From assembly GCA_900618425.1 (NCBI GenBank), contig UZAN01039837.1, forward strand, positions 27,979-91,978: a stretch of DNA of 64,000 bases, written 5' to 3'. This document shows, piece by piece, positions 50,078 to 62,387 of the stretch. The position numbers were made by a program, and so were the translations under genes. This stretch comes from Echinostoma caproni (taxonomy: Eukaryota; Platyhelminthes; Trematoda; Plagiorchiida; Echinostomatidae). Numbering within the stretch: position 1 is the stretch's first letter; each line of letters opens with the position of its first letter. Under the pieces are notes generated by a model. It had not been told where the DNA came from, made no database searches, and was given only the letters and a program-made list of their open reading frames with translations.

Positions 50078-50216
50078 CGATGAAAAACCAAAAACAAGTT
50101 TATTTTTTGGTGACGATGTTTCGACCCTCTTGGAACGCCTTTATCAAATCAATTAACAAGCGAACATGTGAGTCAACTGTGAAACAAAAAATAAACTTGT
50201 TTTTGGTTTTTCATCG
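50078..50216. repeat. Fold-back repeat with 31-base perfect arms
   Basis: Arms 50078-50108 and 50186-50216 are exact reverse complements (starting CGATGAAAAACCAAAAACAA). The 77-base loop, read on the minus strand, holds TTGATAA, a poor stem II, and intact GAAAC at 50118-50122, which resembles the cores in the other fold-backs. Confidence 0.85.
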
Positions 50217-52399
50217 GCATGGCTAATCCAAACGTTTTCTTTCACGGATCTAATACTATGAGCATGACGCACAATTATTTCAATAACATCCGTTCCAAAT
50301 TTGGATCTGATATTGTGACATTTCTACTGTTCAAATGAGTCTATCAGGTAGTTAATTGAATCACTTGAACAAACGATTAAGCCAAATTGATGAAACAGAA
50401 AACTCAACATAAATAGAAATTTACCGCAGCTCGTGTGAAAACCATTTTCAAAATCTTCCGTTAGTGTTACATTCCTTCCCTCCTGTTATCGATTCCCTTC
50501 CTCTACTATCTTTTTCCTGCTCTCGACTTTACGATACTAATCCACTTATTTTCATTCATGCGTTTGCTCAGTCAGTCGCTCTCCTGCATCAGATTATTAA
50601 GCTCATGCGAAAAGAATATGTGTCGCCGATTTGAAACACAGTACTTGGAATCGTTATCTCGCAGAATGTGTACAATATACGATGAATGCAATCATTCTCA
50701 TCAACCTGTGTGAACTGCTCAATTCTTTTGTGGTTGTTTACCCAGGACTTTTGGGGTTATAATACCCCCTTAATGTCTCTAAACACAAAACGCCTTTTCA
50801 TTCACAATTATACCACAGCTTCATGAATTTGTTGAACGAATGCATGCCCAATTGTTCTCAAATCCCTCGACGCTTCCACTGCACATTCGTGTTGTGTGTC
50901 CGGCATGGTTAGAAACTATCCCAACAGTTATAGGTTAACCCACGCTTACCATCGGAAAAAAGGTAAAGTTCAATTGTACATTATTATTTGTGGAAAAGGT
51001 TATTTAATTTTCCTACTGAAATTTGTTCTTACCAGAACAGTATAAAAGACCAGTCAAGGACGAAATACGAAACTAATTGAGCAATATGACAAACACAAAA
51101 TTTACCTAAAATCAAATCATATATGCATATAACAACGTTGATTCTATGCATGAACTGTGTGTGGTAATCTCTGCATCTGTCCACTGATTCCACTGGGAGC
51201 TGCACAAACCGCCTCACCGGGATTCATTTGGGAAGAGCTTATTTAGGGTATGAGACAAACGTTTGACCAATGTTTTTTTTAGTCGAACACCTACCTATCT
51301 CGTATGGTAATCAGCGGTGATCATTTTATCCATCAGACAATTTGAACTAATAAGGGGAAACCGATACCTGTTCATCGTTTAGCTGAATGAGAGAAATGTG
51401 TTGAAGCGACATGACACTGTCACGCGTATTTTATGTCAATTGATGGTAAATTGTTTATTTACCAAACTTTTTCAACGGACAGGGAGTCATCTCCACTAGG
51501 ATAGTTCAAATATAAAACATTTTACGATCGTAGGACAGATAAAAAAAACATTGTCAACCACTAGGTCACAGATTCTCTCAACCTCATTCCAAATGGCTTT
51601 TGACTAAGTGGTCTCTTTTACTGATTTATTTGAAACCCTCTCGGGAAGCTTCGTCCGAAAATAATAGAATTGACACTACGAATCCCTATTTTGTTATAGT
51701 AAAAACGGAGGACCAAACAACTAATTATGTGAAGATAAAAGCGCACTAATAAACGGTTACCATCGAACGCAATAAATTGGCGAATTCGAGCCCCAGCAGC
51801 GAATTATTTTTAATAGTTTAAACGCTGGAATGCTACACCACTTGGCCATCGCTCAGGGTAATTTTGGGCAAAGTGCTCGCAAGCCGTAAGGATACTCACA
51901 CATACTGAGGAGTAAACATCACACTGGATATCCGTGACCTAGTTACTAGCTTCGGTATAAGTTCTCACCAATAAAGGTAACATCTTCAAGAGAACATCTA
52001 TTGAAGCGTTCTCTTTGAGTTATATTCACACTGTGCAAGTCCTCTGACTGTCAGGCTTTAATGTCTCAGCATTCAGTAAAACTGTCGCACATGCGAAGGC
52101 ACACCACACTAGGACACCATGCCAATTTGAGAATCAAGCGACAAACAGTGGTAGCTCGCTCTCCATATCTCCGTTTTTTCTTAAAAAAATACTCTTGTGA
52201 ATACCAGGTGGACCAGACTCACTTACGTCACATTCTGACCTTCAGCGTCCTATGAAAGAATGTGTGCTTGTGTGCGGTAATATAAAGATGCTCGTAGCTG
52301 TATAAATTTTAGTTAATGTTGAATTCATCTACATGGAATTTAACGATGAATAAGAACCGTCCACCTTTGTTTTACCTAAATTGCGATGGTTTTACTTCA
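50217..52399. other. No supportable gene
   Basis: AT-rich; no recognised element. Confidence 0.5.
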
Positions 52400-52560
52400 T
52401 ATTCAACATTTTACTATTCAAATGTACCATTAACTTTCAGGAAGGAATGTACGGCCAAACGAAGGCTGTCTGAGGAGATACGAAAACGAAGTTGCGCGAT
52501 GATGGCGGGATTCGAATGCAGAACCTCCATATCGCTGTCTTGATGAACGGGACCACTCAC
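52400..52560 (-). mobile_element. tRNA-derived SINE, family 3, minus-strand copy
   Basis: The minus strand has a B box within TCTGCATTCGAATCCC, then CTCAGACAGCCTTCGTTTGG, CATTCCTTCCTGAAAG and GTACATTTGAATAG, collinear with the body and tail of 45750-45925. Confidence 0.65.
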
Positions 52561-55104
52561 AGTGCAAAAAATACAATTCCTGTTTCATTGATTTCTTTCA
52601 ATAAAACAACCTGCGAGGTAATGACTTCAATTTCTCGTATATTACTAAATTCATTGGTACTCAAATAACATATGTGGTTAAATGCAACTCAAAATTCGTT
52701 TATTTATATTCTGATAGCAAAACAAATATTTTTTTGTCAAGCGTGTGATTAGGTACGAAAAGCTTTTATCAATTGTATTCCTTTTTAAATTCCGATGGGA
52801 ATAGGCGTTGCAATTTTTCCACGTTTTTGATCACGCCTGCAATCAAAAACAAACTCAATCTTGATGGATTTCGATGCGAAAAAACAGTGATCACTGGATG
52901 CACGAGAACTAATTTAATTTGTCGTTTCGCCCTCACGAGCTCAACCCCAGAACGGTGGGCGGTCTTCCGCAGACAGTCAAACAGGCGAGACGGAGTCGGC
53001 GAATCGGGAACAATCGGTTTACTGATTGAACATGTTTGATGATCTATTGGAAGACCGAAACCACGTTTTGTGAACAAACAGCCCCCGAACATATCGATAC
53101 GCTCAACTTTGTTCTGTGATAAGAGTGAACAGCGGCAGATATGTGCATTTGGCTCACAAAAATCTGAAGATACGGTAAACCAAATGGGATGAGGAATGAG
53201 AAAAACTAATTGATTTGATAAAAATGAGAAGGGTAGAGAATTTTTAAATTTGATTAACCGGAACATTTCATCACGAAATGAGCGAAAGAAAGTTTAAGTT
53301 AAAAACAAGGTAGTGCTTGCTGTACAGCACTTTTGATCAGTTTCGGCCATTTCAATGATACAAAGCCGTTTGCCAAAAACACACCTATATGAAAGAAGGC
53401 ACTAGCATTATAAAAACGCGCTACACGTTCTTTTTTCAATCTGCGCACCTATACTAAGTATTATCAGTATTATCAGTATTTTATTAGTATTTTTTCATGA
53501 CAAAATGTGTTCCTACAATTTTTCGTGGCATTGGATTAGAGTGACTGAATCATTTATTTAAGAGATGAATGTTAAACTCAAGCACATTCACCCAGTAAAC
53601 AATCCGTGTTGCACAAAATCATCTTCTTTCACTCACACCTAAAGAGGGACGAGAATTTTAACGTTTGCGGCAAATAAATTTACTCACGGTTCGTGCCTGT
53701 GATTCATTATTCTAACCTGTTCCCATGAATANAATAATGGTGACCGGCTTCAGTGTATGCTCTTATTCTCCTTGCCAATCTAAACTACCTCATTCCGACA
53801 GTGTTGAATACGGCAGTTCAGCAGAACCAATGCATGACCATGATCAGATAAGGTTTACGGATGGACATGTGGGGACATTTTGGAATACTTTTGATATAAG
53901 CGAGTTTTTATAGGCTTGAAAGTCGTTTCCTGCGGCGCCAAAACCACTTTTACTATGCGTGTTCACTATCTGTTGAAGCACACGAAGAGAGAAGCTGCGT
54001 TTCTTCTAAATCNTGAACATGGCCACTGATCAAGCAGATTATGGAACCATTCATTTTTGCCGTCAGTAAAAGTCTATAGATGTTTACTGACATACAATAG
54101 ATGAACAGTGTGGCTTCTGTTAAGTACTCGATATTTTTAGAAATCCAATTTAGCGGGAGTAAAGGCAAGTGATAACTTCGCATTCGGTGTAGTAGCGGTT
54201 AAGGTTATGTTCAATTATCGTTGTCTACTGGATTGCGAGGTGCCCGAAGAGCACTGTCCTGCTGCTGGCTACACTACGTATTCTGGTAGAGACTTCTTAA
54301 TTTTTGGAAGAATCCCTCATGCTCCGAATAACCGAAACGGAGCGAACGCTCAGGATACAGAGCTGTAATGCTTGGCAACCGCACCAGTAATATTTTATCA
54401 TGACTGCTTGTGTCTCATTGAACGTTTTTGGTTCATGGTGTGCTTTATTTGCTTTGCCTTGCAGATTTATCTTTAACCCCGACACACGAAAGACCTGTCC
54501 GCTAGTGTTTTAAAGCCACACCGCCGTTCCCCGCCGACGTTTGTTGCCCGCATAGCCTCGTATGGTCTCCCACTGCGAGAACACGAGCCGAAGGACATCC
54601 GGTAGTGCATCTCTGTCCACTCCGCTGCTCTGCGTGAGCCCAGAGTACGTTCGCATTACACGGTATTCCCTTGTTGATGCATTACAATCAAGAATTAGTG
54701 TTTATGCAGAGTTCTTTTTGCGGTTACCAATGGTGAGAACACCACAGGGAGGACATCAACTCCCGCGATCGGGGCCTCTTATTGAACGCATTTAGTGCTT
54801 AAACCTATTCATGGTCAAGCTCCACAGGTGTCGTTGCCTTCTGGGAGTGCCACAGCCGTGAAATACTTTAGATCCGGCGATCAAGTCGACAGCGCTGGAA
54901 GCTATGCCAGTCCGAAATGATTCCTAAAGCCCTAGACGGTTCTGCGACTGGAGCTCAATAAAAATGCCTATAATGGTCTAGCAACCGGTATTTCTGATTG
55001 TCATATGAATGTTTGGGTCGATGGTGAGCAGTTTGTAGTATGTTTCCGACCCACTGATCTGCGTGATCTCAGTGCTACGTTCCTGAGACGTTCGTTTTGT
55101 GAAG
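52561..55104. other. No firm gene; simple repeat and ambiguous bases
   Basis: Includes a TATTATCAG-type tandem at 53460-53492 and single unresolved bases at 53732 and 54013. A 165-codon minus frame (52769-53266) is the longest there, but an 88-codon plus frame covers part of it and no motif is visible. The GC-richer stretch 54530-54900 holds a 77-codon plus frame (54562-54795), also unassigned. Confidence 0.4.
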
Positions 55105-55277
55105 ATGAAATTTAATAATGGGAATTCGTCGTGTATATAGCAAATGAAGCGTGAACTGAAAAACTACGAATCACTGAATAGTTGTTTCGACCTGGTTGGG
55201 TCTCATCAGCAGTGCGAAACCATCGACCCGACTGGTGGTCGAACCCAGGACTTCATGGGCGGAACGCAAGCGTGCTA
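55105..55277 (-). mobile_element. Hammerhead SINE (family 1), locus B, minus-strand unit
   Basis: On the minus strand: head GTGGGTAGCACGCTTGCG, B-box-like TGGGTTCGACCACC, hammerhead core at 55172-55214, then the tail CAGTTCACGCTTCATTTG and CGACGAATTCCC. It abuts an opposite unit at 55278. Confidence 0.88.
55172..55214 (-). ncRNA. Hammerhead ribozyme core, best preserved copy
   Basis: Stem I is CACTG/CAGTG (perfect, 5 pairs). CTGATGA is intact at 55203-55209 (minus). Stem II is GACC/GGTC (perfect) round CAACCA. GAAAC is intact around 55184-55188. The site triplet before the 3' stem I strand is ATT, which fits the NUH rule but is weaker than GUC. Stem III is very short, as in the schistosome type. 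All invariant core bases visible to me are present, so weak self-cleavage is possible. Confidence 0.85.
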
Positions 55278-55545
55278 CCCACGACGAATTCCCATTTAAA
55301 ATTTAATCAAATCCTCCATTATTCACATGAAATAATCAGTCAGGTTGTGAATGTTTCCAACAGAGTCATAACCCTGCAGGCTAGTGCTGAGTTGAGCAGG
55401 GTCCGTGGCTTGCAACAAACTTTCAAAGATGGGTTGTGCTATATCGTGTAAATGGAACATGAAAAACCGTCTGATCAGCTTCCCAGTGGCGTAAAGAGTA
55501 GCACGCTTGCGTTCTGCCCATGAAGTCCCGGGTTCGTGGATGTGG
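55278..55545 (+). mobile_element. Hammerhead SINE (family 1), locus B, plus-strand unit
   Basis: Begins inside the tail (ACGACGAATTCCC), runs through AATCAAATCCTCC, GTTTCCAACAGAGTCATAAC, CAAAGATGGGTTGTGC and a head GTAGCACGCTTGCGTTCTGC to the B box GTCCCGGGTTCG, then stops before the hammerhead. Its start and end points differ from those at locus A: the two units are circular permutations of one another. Confidence 0.85.
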
Positions 55546-55792
55546 TGTGTGAAAATATTTACAATCTTGATCATATATCCTGTTTAAAATTTGAAAAGAC
55601 CAGTGGCCTCAATAGGAATAGAATTCACGCATTGATAACGTTTACCCTTTTGAAAATTACACGGTCCGCCAGCCTTGCTAATAATTAACAGAGTGCAGAA
55701 ATGATAAGCAATGGATTCCATATTCCTCTGAAATTTTGGTAGGTTATCCAAGCATATAATCGCTGTCGGTAAAACCCCGAAGTTCCATTTCG
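55546..55792. other. Nothing recognised
   Basis: AT-rich spacer between the SINE pair and the next fold-back. Confidence 0.5.
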
Positions 55793-55936
55793 CCTGTTGG
55801 TCAAGCTTGGCAATTTGTTTGCGAACGTTTCATTAGCAGCAGAGGTGACATAATCAGTACTTGTGAAGTGACTGATGATGTCACCTCTGCTGGTGATAAA
55901 ACGTTTGCAAACAAACTGCCAAGCCTGGCGAACAGG
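55793..55936. repeat. Fold-back repeat with hammerhead-like core in each arm
   Basis: Arms of about 60 bases (55793-55852 and 55878-55936) are imperfect reverse complements sharing AAGCTTGGCAATTTGTTTGC-type sequence, with a 25-base centre. Right arm (+): CTGATGA intact at 55872-55878, stem II GTCACC/GGTGAT round TCTGCT, then AAAAC in place of GAAAC. Left arm (-): CTGATTA, GTCACC round TCTGCT with a damaged partner, then intact GAAAC at 55827-55831. Confidence 0.9.
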
Positions 55937-57969
55937 TGACATTGAATTCAGTTCACCCGAGCTACGAAAATCGATTTTCAACAACTTTTCAACCCTGAAG
56001 TTCAGTTAGTAGAGTGTCCATGCTCAGGTTCGAACCACACCGACGCTACTCATCTTCTCACAACTGAAACAAGATTTTTTTCTTCTCTAGTCAGTGACTC
56101 TCTTGTTTTACTCAAACAAATGTACACGTAATCCCGCACCGTTTGTCAGCTTGATTTGCAAACAGCTTGTTAATAATACTCAACTTAACGAAAAAAACTT
56201 TTTTTCAGTAAACGGAACCTCGTTGCTTAAGATTTTGGCTTATACTACTCATGAACTACACTCTCAGCTGTAATGTTATCGTCTCCACAACACAGTGCGC
56301 TGAATTCCAAGTTCGTTGCCTCTCATTGCCCATCATTCATACTTTTCAACTAAGAGAAAAACTAATGCGTTTCAAAACTCCTGTTTGACCATTTTTTCAA
56401 CCAGAAACCTGTGTGCCTCACTGTCCATTATGCATTTATTTCTTTTAAAAACAGAAAGACACAAGGCTATTACGCTAAAAAGGATAACAGTATAACACTA
56501 GAAATTTAAATTATTTGCGATCAGCACCAACCACTTGACTCACACATCTCTCAAGCGCATTCGGGATTTGAAAAATCCCCCCTCTTTTTACCTCTCTCTG
56601 CCCAGTTGTGTTCATTCATCCAGTTTATCACATTCTAATCGGTCACCATTGTGCGGTCCATTTATTTGTGCTTGACCGTCTAAACCTCTAGAAAATGACT
56701 GGAGTCACACATCTATGTCACTCCGGTTCATCATGTGACGTTTAGCTACCAGCGTCTATTCAACTAATCAGCTGATCAACCACTTGCTGTGCACTAATGT
56801 ATGTGATGGACAAGTCTGTTCGAAGGGAGCAACAAATTGCGGCCACAAGCTATTAGTACATTCACGGGTGCGAGAAAATACAAACATCGAACCAGCTTCC
56901 AATGGCATCATTTACATGCCGGGAGCCACATCCACAATGCACAACGTGATGATTTTCGTGGTCAGAAGATGAGCTCACCTGAGGATCTGATTGGTGTCTG
57001 CTGGGGTTCACATACTTTAGCTGGTGCCCACTTTGATTCTACTAAAGTGATTGTATCCAATAAAGCATAGACTCACAGTAAATTTAAGTTACTTCTCTTG
57101 GGAATATGTGGAACCTCGAACACTTGTAACATGAATAAAATGGAACAATTATTTTCAGATAGAAATTCGGCGAATCTGGCTTGCGTAAAGAGTGAGAGGC
57201 AATCCGAACAAGTTTACTTACATCAGAAACCCTTCTCGGATGGATAAACCAATGGCTGTATCAGATGACCGAGATAATATGACAGTGGTATCCTCATAAT
57301 TCTCTTAGTTATACTCTTTTATCATTAAATGTAGTAATCGAGGATGCGTAGAGATATTTTATCACTAGGATCTTCCGTTCTGATCCTCAAGCCAAGCCGT
57401 GTTAACAAGCTCCCTCGAGCTTTAATACCAATGGAATCACGACATGACCATGATCGGTTCCAATGGTCTGTGCGTTTCTGCCTCACAAGAAGGTGTGAAC
57501 TTGCTCAGCTGTCCATCATCTAGCTAGTCTAGTGACCAAAAACCTTTGGACACGATATAACGGTACAGTATATTGATTGTTTTATCATGTGCTGTATGTT
57601 TGTCTGTCGTCCTGAGATAATAACACATATGAATCTATCAATCATTTGTTCGTTAGTGCAGTCTGATCCAAGTATGGTTCGTGGAGCATTTCCAGCCTCA
57701 ACGAGTGGCACGATATACACATAACTTACCCAAGCATAGTATATTTGTACATTCTGTATTATGTTCCATGTATGCGAGACTCGGTGTTTACGTGTCCAGA
57801 AAAACAATTCGGATGAAGAAAAGCCTGGATTAAGAAACATACTGATTCGCAAACTACACCTTTTCTCATCAAGCTGTAATTAAAACCCGCAATCCTTTAG
57901 CCAAATTCGTAGTCCTTTAGCCTCAACGCACAAACTTTAGTCACACTGCAGTAGACTAGTCAGATCAAA
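55937..57969. other. No supportable gene
   Basis: Two overlapping plus-strand frames at 56784-57070 follow each other in different phases, and an AATAAA occurs at 57059; no motif or splice pair joins them. A 107-codon minus frame at 57529-57852 is also unassigned. Confidence 0.4.
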
Positions 57970-58783
57970 AGTATCGGAATATTCTGAAGTTAACGAATGT
58001 TGAGAAAATTATTTTCTATAAATGTTGATGTTGCAATGCTTGGTTAAGAAATAAGGTGTGGGGGTTGCATGCTGCAGCACATGTTGATTGGAGAAGGTTT
58101 AACCGATCTTCCCTCATCGTCAAATCATTTGACACATCTCGAACAGCTTCAGTGTTTCTGTATAACATGCGATACTCCTAGGAGTAAAAACTTTAAGTGT
58201 AACTCAAACGATACATTGTTTTGCATTCACAAGTAAACTCTGTTCATCAGTAGGGGATACAAAAACCTGCTGAGGATAAAAAGCCGTTCGTAAAAGTACA
58301 CCCTCATAACTATCATCAGTTTATTACCGATGCAACATAAGTTCTAATCACCACTGTCGAGGCTTGATTATGACCGGTTTTTCTATAGCTTCTTGGGAAA
58401 CAATGTTCTAAAGGAGCCTTTTGTGAGTAGTGTTTATTATCCTTGACCTTTTAATGTATCTATCTGTCAAAAACAGAGTTCCCTTTAAGTGGATCTACGA
58501 AACGGTAAGCATATACCTTTTGATTTATTTCAGGGCGTGTGAATGCAAAACAATGTATCGTTTGAGTTACACTGGAGATTTTTACTCGTAAGAATATCGC
58601 ATGCCATACGGAAACACTGAAGCTGCTCCAAATGGCTTGACACATCGATTAACGCTTCTCCAATCAACATGTGCTGCAGTATGCAACCCCCACACCTTAT
58701 TTCTTAACCAAGCATTGCAACATCAACATTTATATAAAATAATTTTCTCAACATTCGTTAACTTCGGAATACTCCGGAATACT
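57970..58783. mobile_element. Large fold-back element
   Basis: Left arm 57970-58230 and right arm 58539-58783 are reverse complements at high similarity (long exact blocks such as GTTAACGAATGTTGAGAAAA and GCAATGCTTGGTTAAGAAAT), with an insertion in the left arm near 58113-58140. The unique centre is about 308 bases and encodes nothing recognisable. Layout fits a fold-back or MITE-like DNA transposon with long terminal inverted repeats, or an inverted duplication. No transposase and no clear target-site duplication were seen. Confidence 0.9.
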
Positions 58784-61274
58784 CCTTTGTGTCACGTTTG
58801 TCCTAATTTCATCCATTCATCCCATGTCCTCATCTCGGGCAATATAATTTTCTTACTACTGTGAACCCCGCTTCCAACCTGCTCCTCACTTAACGCCGTT
58901 GGGCGCTTTCTTTGATCGAGCTCATGCAGCACCCTGATTTTTGTCATACCTCCTGCTCCGTTTTGAGGCCACAACACGGGAATGAACTTAGCAATAACCT
59001 ACGCCAAACACAATAATACTGTAATTGTATCCACTTATTTTAATGCTTCTGTTACATATAGACCTAAAAAGGTATGATTTCTCGATGTTCACGACGGTCA
59101 GCGGTGCGTCAGTAATAAGATAACGAAATTTTAGAATAAAAACGGAAAACTTTAATGATAAAAATGACCTGATAGGCACGACACAGGCATTGTACATTCA
59201 CCACCCAGTATGCTTTCTTCACTTTCAAGCACTCAGATAGTTTTCTGACATGAAATCCACCAAGTTAACATGCAAATCGCATTTATAAACTTCTGCGGAT
59301 CATGTCACAGACTAGCCTCTAACGGCTACTCTAGAGATAGTTAACTGATCAATTATTCAGCACAGAGGTTACGTTTTTGATACATTTCGAAGACGTTTGG
59401 ATAGTTCATCCATTTCGAGCATGTTGACATTACGAAACATTCAACTCATTCAACGGACCACACACAATAAGGTCAAAACCAAAAGGCAAATTCTCACCTT
59501 TCTTAAAATACATTTTTACTATCTTCAATACAAAACCGGTTTCTAGTCAAAATGAATTGCGTTATTCAGGATAGAAATAGCATTTATCGATAACTTTACT
59601 TTCTTCCATATTAAAAAGATATACTATTTAGAATACTTAAAATGACCGACACGAACATCCTCGTGAGAAATAACTACGTAATAGAAACCATAAACCTTGG
59701 TGTTGCTCTGCAACAAACATTCATCTAATTCTGACAAATATCTTTCCGACTAGTACAAACTAATGCTGATACTCGGGTCGCATCGATGCAAACAGAGATA
59801 CATGAGAATTGAGAACATTGCATTGCGAGTTAAAGTTCGGAATCACGGCTCTACACCCATTGTAATTGATATGCCGGTATGATATATATAAATATATATA
59901 TAAGCATTTCTTCCTTTTATCATTGACCAAATACGAAAGAGTTTTTTGACTTGCAGCACAACAGAAAGGTTTCTTTGGGTTGTGTGGGATAGTGTACACT
60001 GTTGTCAACTGACAATTCCACTCATGTTTGAGCAGTAGCAGTCCGTATGCCGGAAAAAAGTAACAATCATTCACCAGTGAATAATATAGCTTTTATGAAT
60101 AATTAGTGCACTTGTCCTACATGTAAGGATAAGTTGTCCTTCATACTTAAGTCTTTGATGCCTTAAAACCCTTCTTTGGTTCCGATGAATTCCGGATAAA
60201 CAGGTACCAGAGAGTGATGTTTGTATATAAATTGTTTAAAAACTCTGAGCATTAACAGGAAACATGTTTGGTAAGATGTTCTTTGCTATCTCGCTTCATT
60301 TCTGGTTCGATATAAAATGTCGTGTTCAAGGAAATCAATGGCCTCAATTGGTTCACAATGAGCAACAAACATTGAGTGCTTGATATAGATATGTATACAT
60401 ATCAGTTCTTTCTGTTAACCAAAATAACTACTTCGTCCCTTATTTTTCGGCGGATTACAGTGGAGTTGAATTTGATGAGCATAAGACCACAGTGGAAGAT
60501 GTCTGAACAAACTTACTGTGCATCAAGTAAGCGACGGCCGATGCGACAGCCTATTGGCTGTCTGATTGTTGACCTTCAGTCACGTGATTTTCAATGATTA
60601 GCGTACGTGTTCTGTGTTCCATGAAAAATATTCGATCGTGCCGTGCTTACGCTACCTTTCTGATGGCCCTGGGTGAGTCACTAAACATCTAAACCTGGAG
60701 ACACCACAGATTCGACTTTGCATAAACTGCGCTCTGTTTGACCTCGGGAGGAATGGATTCTATCAGGATGATGTAGTGGAAAACTAACCTCTCAGCTCCA
60801 TACATTTATCTGTCGTATAATTTAAGATGGATTGCAATAATTTATATACCTTTGAATACACCTCTGGAAAATAACTACAGAAAGACCCTGCATTTTGCAC
60901 TTGCCACAAAGTATACCTTTTGACCCGCTTCCAGATGTGTTTCTAAAAATGATTGATACAATTTTACTATGAGGTCAGGCAGTTTTGTTTGGCACCTATT
61001 GTATAATCGGGCAGAGTTTTCTAGCCTTCCAACCAGTTCATAACTTTTAAGGTTGCAAACCTGTGAAGTGTAAGATANGTAAGATACGGTCACCTCATCT
61101 AAGTTTCTCTGACACCGAGCAGTTCACACTCCCGTCAGCTTGTACAGAATGGGATTCTTTGACAAAATACACTGTTGATGAGTACACGGAATTCCCACGA
61201 ATGTTTTTTCCATGTTCAATGAGGATGAATGCGTTGCGTTTGGAGTCATCGACAGATGATTTGTGTATGTGATA
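58784..61274. other. No gene; simple repeat and ambiguous base
   Basis: (TA)n-rich run near 59879-59903 and an unresolved base at 61078. Otherwise AT-rich with small frames (104 codons, minus, 59760-60074, contains the TA run). Confidence 0.5.
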
Positions 61275-61580
61275 CCTTTGTCGTGTAAATGAAATGCGAG
61301 CTGTAAAACTGGGGAACACTGGATAGCTGTTTCCATCTGGTTGGGTCTCATCAGTGCAGCGCGAATCCACCGACCCGGGGCCTCACAGGAAGAACACAAG
61401 CATGCTACTCACTCGGCCATCGGGTCGCTGATCAGGCCGTTTCTCATTTTTAATATGCACGATATAGCACAACCCGTCTATGATAGCTTGTTACTAGTAT
61501 GGGTTCTCGCTCATCTCAACACTAACTTCCAGGGTTATGACTCAGTTGAAAACTTTCATGACCTGATTGTATTTGTTGTA
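61275..61580 (-). mobile_element. Hammerhead SINE (family 1), locus C
   Basis: Minus strand: spacer with CATGAAAGTTTTCAACTGAG and GACGGGTTGTGCTATATC, head GATGGCCGAGTGAGTAGC, a B-box region shortened to CCCGGGTCGG, hammerhead core (61317-61361), and tail CAGCTCGCATTTCATTT. Only one unit is present, in a third permutation register. Confidence 0.85.
61317..61361 (-). ncRNA. Hammerhead ribozyme core, partly degenerate
   Basis: Stem I is CGCTG/CAGTG (one GU). Two extra bases (CA) precede intact CTGATGA (61348-61354, minus). The stem II 5' side is GACC but the 3' side reads GATG, so only two pairs remain. GAAAC is intact (61329-61333). Site triplet is ATC. Confidence 0.75.
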
Positions 61581-61611
61581 TGAGAGTATTGGCGGATTTT
61601 GGTTTGTATAG

Positions 61612-61640
61612 ATACATATATATATATATATATACACTGT
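61612..61640. repeat. (TA)n microsatellite
   Basis: Alternating TA tract about 40 bases beyond the locus C SINE. Confidence 0.95.
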
Positions 61641-62387
61641 ATTTTGTATACCTAACAATCCTGGATAGTTTTACCTAGTTGATTTCCAGGAATGGAAATG
61701 CTAGTTAGCCGAATGGCATTCCGTTGCATTGACCCTGAATCTGGCCTCGGTGGATAAATTGGAATGCATGTAACATAAACGCCATCGTAACGGTACTATC
61801 GTTTGCGTAATTTGTAGCATGTATGTGAGTGAAAACAACGAAATACATCTGTAAATGGAAAATGAGCACCATTGCTACTTTGTCTTTCTGATCGATTTTC
61901 TAACTCGTCAGGCCCGTGGAACAAAGTATGGTCCTTATTTTACATCAATAATCCTTAACTGGTGTTGAATTATTTGAGTCTTTCTTTTTCCCGGAAGTTT
62001 ACAACCTCCCTTGTTTCTCTCCGCTTACAACTCTTGAACGAGAAGTGAATAAACGACATTTTTATGAGTGCCTTTCCATGGTTATTTTCCACCACCGTCA
62101 GAGTTTAGATAGTTTTGGCAATGAAAACGAATAATTTTGTGATAACCGACTATTAACACGAGGCACAGTAAAATGAACTTCGTGCCATATCTACAATAAT
62201 CAGTTAGTATTCATTCACATCTAAAACGTTGTTTGTCTATCAAAGCTTTATATGAAAATCATGGTTTTATAGATAGGATTATATATGCACATAATGTTTT
62301 TCCACACATTTCCGATCCCAGGCTGCGTGCCAACGAAATCACAGTACATTATTCTTAATAAAGACACGTTTGCACCCTTGGTCATGA
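61641..62387. other. No supportable gene
   Basis: AT-rich; nothing recognised. Confidence 0.5.

Noticed and set aside
52440..52543. Acceptor-like TTAACTTTCAG followed by an open frame
   Set aside because: The sequence is the minus-strand family-3 SINE, so the frame is a by-product.
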